From contig CAAFXF010000063.1 in the NCBI GenBank assembly GCA_900766895.1, positions 1 through 5,831 of the forward strand: 5,831 nucleotides of DNA, read 5' to 3'. The notes under the pieces were generated by a model. It was not told the DNA's origin, did not search any database, and saw only the letters and a program-made list of their open reading frames with translations. Shown one piece after another: positions 1 to 5,831 of the stretch. Within the stretch, counting starts at the first letter, position 1. Every line of letters starts with the position of its first letter. A program made the position numbers and the translations under genes. This stretch comes from Clostridia bacterium (GTDB lineage: Bacteria > Bacillota > Clostridia > Oscillospirales > Acutalibacteraceae).

Positions 1-1
1 C

Positions 2-874
2 GGAGAAATAAACACAACTCTCGAAAAAATAAGACAAGGAATAAGCAATTCGCCCAATGCCGTAGTAGTACTGAATGCAGATTGTCCTGTTACATATTCT
101 TTGAAATTCAGATGTAAAAATGATGTGAAAAGCTTTGGCGTTGATTGCAGTAGCGGTGTAATCGTTGTATCCGATTCGCCGTTATGCCCTTTGTGTTCAG
201 CCAAGCTCTCTTATCATTCGTTTATATATGCACAACTCGGCAGCTTTTATTGCCCTGTGTGCAAATATCATAGAATTAAGCCCGATTTACTTGCAACGGA
301 TATTTGCAACTCCTCGTTTAATATCGGTAAGAAACGAATTAATATGTCTCTCGGGGGAATATACAATATTTATAATTTTTTGTCGGCAGCGGCTGTTATG
401 GAGCTTTTGGGCTTATGCTATCTGCCTATACAATCCTTTGGAGGAAGCTTTGGCAGGACTGAAAGCTTTTATAACGGGAACAATAAAATTACTCTAATGC
501 TTGTTAAAAATCCTGTTGGTTTTTCAAGCTGTATTAACCTTGCTTTTACGCAGTACGGAATATTTAACAGCATATTTGCACTCAACGATAACGATGCTGA
601 CGGCAGGGATGTCAGCTGGATATGGGATGTGAGCTTTTGCAGGGTATCGTCAAATAAATGCTACACAATTGGTACACGCGCATACGATATGGCTGTAAGG
701 CTGAAATACGATGATGTTAAAGCAACGGTTATTGAAAATGAAAATTATCGTCAAATGATAGATACTATTGTTTGTGAAAATACAGATTTTGTTATTTTTG
801 CTTCATATACAGCAATGATGGATATGAGGCATTTGCTTATTGAGTCCTTTGGCGGTGATGAGTTTTGGCAATAA
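2..874 (+). CDS. murT: MurT, lipid II isoglutaminyl synthase ligase subunit (5' end missing)
   Basis: Mur-ligase-like subunit that, with GatD, uses ATP and glutamine-derived ammonia to amidate the alpha-carboxyl of D-glutamate in lipid II, in the cytoplasm at the membrane face. The reading frame is open from base 2, giving 290 visible residues. MurT proteins are usually about 430-450 residues, so roughly 150 N-terminal residues, including the ATP P-loop, lie outside the window. Visible landmarks, in window residue numbers: the nucleotide-binding LNADxP motif (24-29, with Cys where Asp is usual); a four-Cys zinc ribbon characteristic of MurT (CPLC at 62-65, CPVC at 84-87; bases 185-262); GGIYNIYN of the central domain; GRTE; LVKNPVG; and the MurT C-terminal-domain signature NDNDADGRDVSWIWD ending at 209 (base 628). 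An aspartate in that signature is expected to complete the GatD catalytic triad; I cannot say which. The TTG at 101 is internal, not the start. The gene overlaps gatD by 10 bases, which fits a one-to-one complex. Family assignment is firm; activity is inferred. Confidence 0.95.
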   Translation, partial: GEINTTLEKIRQGISNSPNAVVVLNADCPVTYSLKFRCKNDVKSFGVDCSSGVIVVSDSPLCPLCSAKLSYHSFIYAQLGSFYCPVCKYHRIKPDLLATDICNSSFNIGKKRINMSLGGIYNIYNFLSAAAVMELLGLCYLPIQSFGGSFGRTESFYNGNNKITLMLVKNPVGFSSCINLAFTQYGIFNSIFALNDNDADGRDVSWIWDVSFCRVSSNKCYTIGTRAYDMAVRLKYDDVKATVIENENYRQMIDTIVCENTDFVIFASYTAMMDMRHLLIESFGGDEFWQ

Positions 875-1560
875 AAATTGTTCATCTTTATCCTGATGAA
901 TTAAACCTTTACGGTGATAGCGGAAATATTGCATGTATTGTAAAAAGATTATACTCAAGAGGCTATAACGCAGAGGTTGTAAATATAGGCGTTGGGGAAA
1001 ATATACCAAGTTTTGACCTGCTATTCATCGGCGGCGGACAGGATAGGGAAATGATGGCAATTAATAAGGACATTAAAAGAAAAGCAGAAGCGTTATCATA
1101 TTACATACATAAGGGTAATACAATCCTTGCTATTTGCGGTGGCTATCAGCTTTTGGGAGAATATTACAAAATGTCAAACGGCAGTGTTATGGAGCTTACG
1201 GGCGCATTGCCCTTTTTTACCGAGGGTTCAAGGCATAGGATGATAGGTAACACTGTTTTTTCCACTCCGTTCGGCAATGTTGTCGGCTTTGAAAACCATA
1301 GCGGAAAAACATATCTTTCAAAGGATATTGCTCCTCTTGGAAGAATTATTAAAGGCTTTGGAAATAACGCAGAGGACAAAACCGAGGGAGTTATTTTCAA
1401 AAACACCTTCGGTACATATGCTCACGGTCCTGTTCTTCCGAAAAATCCGGCACTTGCCGATGAAATAATAAAAAGAATGCTCGGCGTTGAAAGTTTGATT
1501 AATATTGACGACGAGCTTGAAAATAATTGCCACAGTCAGCTTATTTTAAGATATACATAA
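865..1560 (+). CDS. gatD: GatD, glutamine amidotransferase subunit of lipid II isoglutaminyl synthase
   Basis: Class I (triad) glutaminase of the CobB/CobQ-like type that frees ammonia from glutamine and passes it to MurT for lipid II amidation. It has 231 residues, close to the usual GatD length of about 240. Visible motifs: N-terminal HLYPDELNLYGDSGN; FIGGGQDRE (54-62); the nucleophile elbow AICGGYQLLG with Cys91; R125 in RMIGN, placed like the glutamine-binding Arg of characterised GatD; and catalytic His187 in YAHGPVLPKNP. The third triad residue is expected from MurT. The start is TTG at 865: an in-frame TGA at 859-861 leaves no upstream alternative, and the family N-terminus (IKIVHLYPD) begins right there. 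A modest Shine-Dalgarno-like GGCGGTG (851-857) sits 7 bases upstream, inside murT. The start lies within the murT end, so translation is probably coupled. No terminator follows before the valS promoter. Confidence 0.95.
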   Translation: MAIKIVHLYPDELNLYGDSGNIACIVKRLYSRGYNAEVVNIGVGENIPSFDLLFIGGGQDREMMAINKDIKRKAEALSYYIHKGNTILAICGGYQLLGEYYKMSNGSVMELTGALPFFTEGSRHRMIGNTVFSTPFGNVVGFENHSGKTYLSKDIAPLGRIIKGFGNNAEDKTEGVIFKNTFGTYAHGPVLPKNPALADEIIKRMLGVESLINIDDELENNCHSQLILRYT

Positions 1561-1563
1561 CTC

Positions 1564-1592
1564 TTGACAAACTAACGGTATTTTGATAATAT
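1564..1592 (+). promoter_or_regulatory. Sigma-A-type promoter for the valS leader
   Basis: A perfect -35 TTGACA (1564-1569) is followed after 17 bases by TAATAT (1587-1592, 4 of 6 matches to TATAAT), with an extended -10 TG at 1584-1585. Initiation would fall near 1599, just before the first pairing element of the T-box leader, which supports the call. GATAAT (1585-1590) is a closer -10 match but leaves only 15 bases of spacer. The -35 begins four bases after the gatD stop codon. Confidence 0.8.
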
Positions 1593-1600
1593 ACTATCAA
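1583..1600. repeat. Short inverted repeat across the -10 region of the valS promoter
   Basis: TTGATA (1583-1588) and TATCAA (1595-1600) are perfect 6-base inverted arms around a 6-base centre; 16 of 18 bases fit a palindrome. It overlaps the -10 and the expected transcription start. It could be an operator for a dimeric repressor, but in AT-rich promoter DNA it may be chance. Confidence 0.4.
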
Positions 1601-1832
1601 TATTGAAAAGGCTGTGATTAAGAGGAGTAACCCCTGATTGCCTTGCAGAGAGCTGACGGTTGGTGTAAGTCGGCAGGATAGGTGGGTGAAGGTAGCTTAT
1701 GAGCCGACGGGTGAACCGACAGTAGCCTTGTCCGTATTTCTGCGTTAAGGATAAAAAGAGGCACGGCATTTGCTGTGCAATTTGAGTGGTACCACGGATA
1801 TTTCGTCTCATTGTGCATGAGGCGATTTTTTT
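1600..1832 (+). promoter_or_regulatory. T-box riboswitch, valine-specific (GUA specifier), upstream of valS
   Basis: Untranslated leader that reads the charging state of tRNA-Val: uncharged tRNA stabilises an antiterminator and lets valS be transcribed. Stem I base: GGCT (1610-1613) with AGCC (1702-1705), then AAG (1620-1622) with CTT (1696-1698), with a likely kink-turn between. Specifier loop: AGTA (1626-1629) faces GAA (1688-1690) as the S-turn, capped by ACCC/GGGT (1630-1633/1684-1687). The codon below it is GTA (1692-1694), valine, matching the downstream gene. Distal stem GCTGAC/GTCGGC (1652-1657/1669-1674) carries AGAGA and the GGTTGGTGTAA loop typical of the tRNA-elbow-binding end. 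CCGACAGTAG (1716-1725) resembles the conserved box near stem II. Stem III is GCACGGC/GCTGTGC (1761-1767/1772-1778). The T-box core GAGTGGTACCACGG (1784-1797) has the TGGT bulge (1787-1790), complementary to a tRNA ending in ACCA. Antiterminator: TGAG/CTCA (1783-1786/1807-1810) plus ACG/CGT (1794-1796/1804-1806). The 5' boundary is inferred from the promoter. Confidence 0.95.
1803..1832 (+). terminator. Regulated intrinsic terminator of the valS T-box
   Basis: TCGTCTCA (1803-1810) pairs with TGAGGCGA (1818-1825), 8 pairs with one G-U, over a 7-base loop, followed by seven T residues (1826-1832). Its 5' arm is the same sequence that closes the T-box antiterminator, so the two folds exclude each other. 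It should form when tRNA-Val is charged. Confidence 0.93.
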
Positions 1833-1838
1833 ATTGAA

Positions 1839-1853
1839 AGGAAGATGTATATG
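1839..1853 (+). promoter_or_regulatory. valS ribosome binding site that decides the start
   Basis: AGGA (1839-1842), within AAAGGAAG, lies 8 bases before ATG 1851 but only 2 bases before the in-frame ATG at 1845. Spacing therefore favours 1851, which also gives the expected N-terminus MAKELEKQYNP. Confidence 0.8.
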
Positions 1854-4553
1854 GCTAAAGAATTGGAAAAGCAATATAATCCGTCAAATTTTGAGGATAA
1901 GATTTATAAGTTTTGGTGTGACAACAAGTATTTTCATGCTGTTAAGGATGAGTCAAAGCCAACCTACACAATCGTGATTCCTCCTCCAAATATTACAGGA
2001 CAGCTCCATATGGGACATGCTCTTGATAATACCTTGCAGGATATTCTTATCAGATATCACAGAATGAACGGCTATGATACTCTTTGGCTTCCGGGCACAG
2101 ACCACGCTTCTATCGCAACAGAGGCAAAAATTGTTGAAAAGATGCGTGAGGAGGGCGTAACCAAGGAGGATATCGGCAGAGAAAAATTTCTTGAAAGAGC
2201 TTGGGATTGGAAGGAAACCTACGGCAATAGAATTATCGAACAGCTCAAAAAAATGGGTTCCTCTTGTGATTGGGACAGAGAACGCTTTACTCTTGATGAG
2301 GGATGCTCAAATGCTGTAAGGGATGTATTTAAGCGCCTTTATGATGAGGGACTTATCTATCGCGGTAACAGAATGGTTAATTGGTGTCCGCATTGTAATA
2401 CATCAATTTCCGACGCAGAGGTTGAGTACGAGGAAAAGGAAGGCAACTTCTGGCACCTTCTTTATCCTGTTAAGGAAACGGGAGAAACACTTGAGCTTGC
2501 CACTACAAGACCCGAAACAATGCTTGGCGATACAGCTGTAGCTATTAACGGTGACGATCCAAGATACAAGCATCTTCACGGCTGTCACGTTATTCTTCCG
2601 CTTATTAATAAGGAAATTCCTATCGTATGTGACGAGCACGCAGATATGGAAAAGGGTACAGGTGTTGTAAAAATTACTCCTGCACACGACCCTAACGACT
2701 TTGAGGTAGGGCTTCGTCATAATCTTCCTATTGTCAGAACATTTACCTATGACGGTCATATGACGGGTGCAAAGGAAAAGGCAATTGCCGATGAAATCTT
2801 TGCATCAGGCAGAGCAACCCAAAATGAGCCGGAGGTTCTTGATTGCGGAAAATATGCCGGTATGACCACAATGGAAGCAAGAAAGGCAATTCTTGCCGAC
2901 CTTGAGGCAGGAGGATATATTAAAGAAATCGAGCCTCTCAAGCACGATGTAGGCACCTGCTACCGTTGTCACTCAACAATTGAGCCAATGGTTTCAAAGC
3001 AATGGTTTGTAAAGATGGAGCCTCTTGCAGGACCGGCTATTGACGCTGTTGAAAACGGAGATATTAAGTTCGTTCCCGAAAGATTTAAGAAGAATTATAT
3101 GTCTTGGATGAGAGGTACTCGCAATTGGTGCATTTCCCGTCAGCTTTGGTGGGGACATCAAATTCCTGCTTGGTACTGTGAGGATTGCGGTGCAACAACC
3201 GTATCAAAGGAGGACGCCTGCGAATGCTCTGCTTGTAAGAGTAAGAACATTGTTCAGGACCCTGATACTCTTGATACATGGTTCTCATCTGCATTGTGGC
3301 CTTTCTCAACTCTCGGTTGGCCCGAGGATACAGATGACTTAAAGAGATATTACCCTACAAACACTCTTGTTACAGGCTATGATATTATAGGCTTTTGGGT
3401 TTCAAGAATGATTTTCTCGGGACTCAAATATACCGATAAGGCACCGTTTGATACAGTTCTTATTCACGGCCTTGTTCGTGATGCACAGGGCAGAAAGATG
3501 TCAAAGTCACTCGGCAACGGTATTGACCCTCTTGAGATCATTGACCAATACGGTGCAGACGCGTTGAGATTTGCCCTTGCAACAGGTAATTCTCCGGGTA
3601 ACGATATGCGTTTTTCGGATGACAAGATTACATCATCACGAAATTTTGCCAATAAGCTTTGGAACGCGTCAAGATTTGTTCTTATGTATCTCGGCGAGGA
3701 TTACAGCTATAACGGCTTGCCAAATGAATTGCTTATTGAAGATAAGTGGATTATTTCACAGGTTAATAATCTTGCAAAAGAGGTTACCGAAAACCTTGAT
3801 AAGTTTGAGCTTGGTATCGCTATTCAAAAGCTTTACGATTTCATTTGGGATGTATTTTGCGATTGGTATATCGAGATTGCAAAGATTAGATTGCAGGGTG
3901 ATGACGAGGATGCAAAGGAGCAGGCAAAAGCCGTTCTTGTTTATGTTTTAACAGATATTCTCAAGCTTCTTCATCCGTTTATGCCGTTTATCACAGAGGA
4001 AATTTATCAGGCAATTCCTCACGACTCTGAGTCAATTATGATTTCCAAATGGGTTAATTACGATGAAGCTCTTTGCTATGATGCCGATGAGGCTGAAATG
4101 GAAAAAATTATGGCTTCAATTCGTGCGATCCGTAACCGCAGAGCAGAAATGAATATTCCGCCGTCAAAGAAATCAAAGGTATTTGTTGAAACATCAAACA
4201 CAGCTACCTTTGAAAACGGTGTTGAATTTATTAAGCGTCTTGCATATGCAAACGAGGTGCAGGTAAGCGAAGCCTTTGGTGACCTCGGTAATGTTGTTAC
4301 AATTATTACCGATGATGCAAGAATATACATTCCGCTTGGTGATTTGGTAGACTTTGAGGCAGAAAAGAAGCGACTTGAAAAGGAGTTTGCTACTGCACAG
4401 GATAAGCTTGATTTCATCAACAAAAAGCTTAACAATCCGGGATTTGTTAACAAGGCACCTGAAAAGGTTGTTGCTCAAAACAGAGAGGATGCCGCAAAGC
4501 TTGAGGAAAGAATTGCTCAAATCCAAAAATCCATTGAAGAAATCGAACAGTAA
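1851..4553 (+). CDS. valS: Valyl-tRNA synthetase (ValS)
   Basis: Class I aminoacyl-tRNA synthetase that charges tRNA-Val with valine and hydrolyses mischarged Thr-tRNA-Val; cytoplasmic. It has 900 residues, full length for the family. Rossmann catalytic domain: PPPNITGQLHMGH with the HIGH-type motif HMGH (53-56), and KMSKS (549-553). The editing (CP1) domain lies roughly between 190 and 350, with TTRPETMLGDTAV (218-230) and TPAHDPNDF (276-284). Two likely zinc sites are visible: Cys179, Cys182, Cys370 and Cys373; and Cys443 and Cys446 with two of Cys457, Cys459 and Cys462. The anticodon-binding helical domain follows, including NRRAEMNIPPSKK, and the C-terminal coiled-coil tRNA arm spans about 826-900. 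The ATG at 1845 would add two residues, but its Shine-Dalgarno spacing is poor. Expression should depend on the T-box immediately upstream. The stop codon overlaps the folC start (TAATG). Rare ATA isoleucine codons look scarcer here than in its neighbours, as expected for a well-expressed gene. Confidence 0.98.
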   Translation: MAKELEKQYNPSNFEDKIYKFWCDNKYFHAVKDESKPTYTIVIPPPNITGQLHMGHALDNTLQDILIRYHRMNGYDTLWLPGTDHASIATEAKIVEKMREEGVTKEDIGREKFLERAWDWKETYGNRIIEQLKKMGSSCDWDRERFTLDEGCSNAVRDVFKRLYDEGLIYRGNRMVNWCPHCNTSISDAEVEYEEKEGNFWHLLYPVKETGETLELATTRPETMLGDTAVAINGDDPRYKHLHGCHVILPLINKEIPIVCDEHADMEKGTGVVKITPAHDPNDFEVGLRHNLPIVRTFTYDGHMTGAKEKAIADEIFASGRATQNEPEVLDCGKYAGMTTMEARKAILADLEAGGYIKEIEPLKHDVGTCYRCHSTIEPMVSKQWFVKMEPLAGPAIDAVENGDIKFVPERFKKNYMSWMRGTRNWCISRQLWWGHQIPAWYCEDCGATTVSKEDACECSACKSKNIVQDPDTLDTWFSSALWPFSTLGWPEDTDDLKRYYPTNTLVTGYDIIGFWVSRMIFSGLKYTDKAPFDTVLIHGLVRDAQGRKMSKSLGNGIDPLEIIDQYGADALRFALATGNSPGNDMRFSDDKITSSRNFANKLWNASRFVLMYLGEDYSYNGLPNELLIEDKWIISQVNNLAKEVTENLDKFELGIAIQKLYDFIWDVFCDWYIEIAKIRLQGDDEDAKEQAKAVLVYVLTDILKLLHPFMPFITEEIYQAIPHDSESIMISKWVNYDEALCYDADEAEMEKIMASIRAIRNRRAEMNIPPSKKSKVFVETSNTATFENGVEFIKRLAYANEVQVSEAFGDLGNVVTIITDDARIYIPLGDLVDFEAEKKRLEKEFATAQDKLDFINKKLNNPGFVNKAPEKVVAQNREDAAKLEERIAQIQKSIEEIEQ

Positions 4554-5560
4554 TGAATTATAACGATGCGTTAAATTTCATATTAAGCAAGCAAAGCCTC
4601 GGCATTAAGCCGGGGCTTACTCGTATTAAAGCACTCCTTGAGTCTATGGGTAATCCTCAAAACAAAATAAGAATTATTCATATTGCAGGAACAAACGGCA
4701 AGGGTACAGTTGCAAAGCTAATTAATGATGCCCTTATTGATGCAGGATATAAGGTAGGGCTTTTTACATCACCGTGGATAATTGATTACACAGAGCAAAT
4801 ACAAATAAATAATACCTTCATTTCACAGGATGATTTTGCAAAATATGTTGATGCTAATCGTGATAATGATTGCACGGAGTTTGAATTTTTAACCGCTGTT
4901 ATGTACAAATATTTTGCAGACAGCAAGGTTGACTATGCAGTTGTCGAATGCGGAATGGGCGGCAAGAGCGATAGCACAAATGTTGAAAAGGAAAACATTT
5001 CCGTATTAACCTCAATATCTCTTGACCATACGGATTTTTTAGGCTCAACCATTGAAGAAATTACCAAGGAAAAGGAAGGTATAATAAGGGATAACTGTCC
5101 TTGCTTTAGGTATAATGACACGGGGGACTTTAATGCAGATAATATAGACCTTGCAAACAGAGTTTTGCACTACCTTGGGGTAGGAGATGCAAAGCCTGTT
5201 AAGCCTGTCGGCCGTCAGCAGAGAATAGGAAATGTGCTTATAGACGGTGGGCATAACGTTGAAGCAGGCAGGGTTTTAGCACCGATTATTAATAACGAGA
5301 TAGCCGTTATCGGTATGATGAGGGATAAGGATATTGACGGCTATTTGTCCTATGTTGCACCAAAGTGTAAAAAAATCATTTGCACAAATGTAGACAACAA
5401 AAGAGCAATTTCGGCATATGAGTTCTCTCGGTATGCAAAAAAATACTGCGACGATGTTACCGTTACAGACAATCCAAGGCAAGCAGTTAAACAAGACGGT
5501 GTCAGCTTAATCTGTGGTTCGTTTTATCTGCTTCGAGAAATAATGGACTTGCTTTCATAA
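4553..5560 (+). CDS. folC: Folylpolyglutamate synthase / dihydrofolate synthase family (FolC), compact form
   Basis: Mur-ligase-superfamily enzyme expected to add glutamate to folates (and possibly to dihydropteroate) with ATP, in the cytoplasm. Visible motifs: P-loop AGTNGKGT (45-52); FTSPW (71-75); the Mg-binding Glu132 in VVECGMGG; LDHTDFLG with His159; Lys174 in KEKEG, 15 residues after that His and so the probable carbamylated lysine; IDGGHN (230-235) of the C-terminal domain; GMMRDKD (254-260); and CGSFYLLREI (321-330). At 335 residues it is about 90 shorter than usual FolC proteins (about 420-440). The loss is concentrated between Lys174 and IDGGHN: only about 20 residues separate Lys174 from NADNIDLANRVLHYLG, which I align to the family HQxxNAxxAL region. 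The frame is intact and the catalytic ends are kept, so this looks like a contraction rather than a broken gene. ATG 4553 overlaps the valS stop by one base with no clear Shine-Dalgarno, so translation is probably coupled to valS. Substrate range is unproven. Confidence 0.88.
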   Translation: MNYNDALNFILSKQSLGIKPGLTRIKALLESMGNPQNKIRIIHIAGTNGKGTVAKLINDALIDAGYKVGLFTSPWIIDYTEQIQINNTFISQDDFAKYVDANRDNDCTEFEFLTAVMYKYFADSKVDYAVVECGMGGKSDSTNVEKENISVLTSISLDHTDFLGSTIEEITKEKEGIIRDNCPCFRYNDTGDFNADNIDLANRVLHYLGVGDAKPVKPVGRQQRIGNVLIDGGHNVEAGRVLAPIINNEIAVIGMMRDKDIDGYLSYVAPKCKKIICTNVDNKRAISAYEFSRYAKKYCDDVTVTDNPRQAVKQDGVSLICGSFYLLREIMDLLS

Positions 5561-5578
5561 TTCAACAAATTTTACACA

Positions 5579-5615
5579 ACCAATCTGTTACATTGTTAGC
5601 AGGTTGGTATTTTTT
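5579..5615 (+). terminator. Intrinsic terminator after folC
   Basis: ACCAATCTGTTA (5579-5590) pairs with TAGCAGGTTGGT (5597-5608): 12 pairs including two G-U, with a 6-base loop, followed by A and six T residues (5610-5615). It would end the valS-folC transcript. The T run stops four bases before the spoIIAA Shine-Dalgarno. Confidence 0.88.
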
Positions 5616-5619
5616 ATTT

Positions 5620-5634
5620 GGAGGAATTTGTGTG
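5620..5634 (+). promoter_or_regulatory. spoIIAA ribosome binding site that decides a GTG start
   Basis: GGAGG (5620-5624) is a near-perfect Shine-Dalgarno, 7 bases before GTG 5632. There is no ATG nearby in the frame, so this site supports the alternative start. Confidence 0.85.
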
Positions 5635-5831
5635 AACGTAACCATAGAATCAAGCGGAAATCTTGTAATAGCCTATCTTTACGGCGAAATTGACCATCAT
5701 ACTGCTGTTGACATCAGAGATAAAATTGACAATGCAGTAAGCTACATTAAGCCGTCACATTTAATTCTTGATTTTAAGAATGTAACATTTATGGATTCGA
5801 GCGGTATAGGTCTTGTTATGGGCAGATACAG
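5632..5831 (+). CDS. spoIIAA: Anti-sigma F factor antagonist SpoIIAA (3' end missing)
   Basis: STAS-domain anti-anti-sigma factor. In endospore formers SpoIIAA binds the kinase/anti-sigma factor SpoIIAB and frees sigma F in the forespore; SpoIIAB inactivates it by serine phosphorylation. The window holds the first 66 codons of a protein usually about 110-120 residues long. The sequence matches the family closely: LYGEIDHHTAVDIRDKID (16-33), HLILDFKNVTFMDSSGIG (43-60), then VMGRY. Ser56 in MDSSG is the likely phosphorylation site by comparison with Ser58 of Bacillus subtilis SpoIIAA. The GTG start is set by the Shine-Dalgarno and leaves the usual very short N-terminal lead. In known genomes spoIIAB and sigF follow directly; that is expected beyond the right edge but not seen. 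GELDHHTA-type wording is much closer to SpoIIAA than to RsbV-type paralogs, though the latter are not excluded by 66 residues alone. Confidence 0.92.
   Translation, partial: MNVTIESSGNLVIAYLYGEIDHHTAVDIRDKIDNAVSYIKPSHLILDFKNVTFMDSSGIGLVMGRY

Noticed and set aside
165..497. 110-codon + strand frame within murT
   Set aside because: It is out of frame with the zinc ribbon and the conserved MurT motifs, which account for this DNA.
1845..1850. ATG at 1845 as the valS start
   Set aside because: Only 2 bases separate it from AGGA; ATG 1851 has normal spacing and the expected N-terminus.
1572..1874. Open frame on the - strand across the valS leader (100 codons)
   Set aside because: The same bases are fully explained by the T-box fold on the + strand, and the translation resembles no family I recognise.
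2403..2759. 118-codon - strand frame inside valS, and similar ones at 4076-4453 and 4194-4526
   Set aside because: They lie opposite a highly conserved synthetase gene, lack convincing ribosome binding sites and look like by-products of its codon pattern.
4553..5560. folC as a frameshifted pseudogene
   Set aside because: The frame is uninterrupted and motifs occur in the right order in one frame on both sides of the shortened region.
5622..5650. Possible sigma-H promoter: AGGAATTT (5622-5629) and GAAT (5647-5650)
   Set aside because: The -35-like part is the Shine-Dalgarno itself, the spacing is a few bases too long and the start would fall inside spoIIAA.
1..5831. Mobile element, CRISPR array, tRNA or rRNA, or a novel defence-type system
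   Set aside because: No transposase or integrase motifs, no spaced direct repeats and no tRNA-like or rRNA sequence were seen; every gene belongs to a familiar housekeeping or sporulation family.

Overview
The window reads as an ordinary, compact stretch of a low-GC, Gram-positive chromosome, most likely an endospore-forming clostridial Firmicute. Four things suggest this: the AT-rich codons, a MurT-GatD pair (lipid II amidation), a T-box leader in front of a tRNA synthetase gene, and a SpoIIAA-type anti-anti-sigma factor at the right edge. All genes lie on the + strand. Species cannot be named from the sequence alone.

Layout. Positions 2-874 hold the 3' two thirds of murT, cut by the left edge. 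It overlaps by 10 bases gatD (865-1560), which starts with TTG. Together they would make the lipid II isoglutaminyl synthase. Four bases after the gatD stop codon, a sigma-A-like promoter (1564-1592) opens a leader of about 250 bases. The leader folds as a valine T-box riboswitch: specifier GUA at 1692-1694, UGGU acceptor-binding bulge at 1787-1790, terminator at 1803-1832. It controls valS (1851-4553), a full-length valyl-tRNA synthetase. The valS stop overlaps by one base the start of a folC-like gene (4553-5560), so folC probably shares the valine-responsive transcript. A strong intrinsic terminator (5579-5615) closes this operon. After it comes spoIIAA (GTG start at 5632), which runs off the right edge.

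Functionally the window joins cell-wall amidation, aminoacylation, folate polyglutamylation and sporulation control. These are neighbours by gene order rather than one pathway. I did not find an undescribed system, mobile element, CRISPR array or RNA gene other than the T-box. The points most worth a second look are the unusually short FolC (335 residues), which appears to lack a block of its central domain, the T-box control that should extend to folC and to read-through from gatD, and a terminator hairpin placed almost on top of the spoIIAA ribosome binding site with no clear promoter in between.
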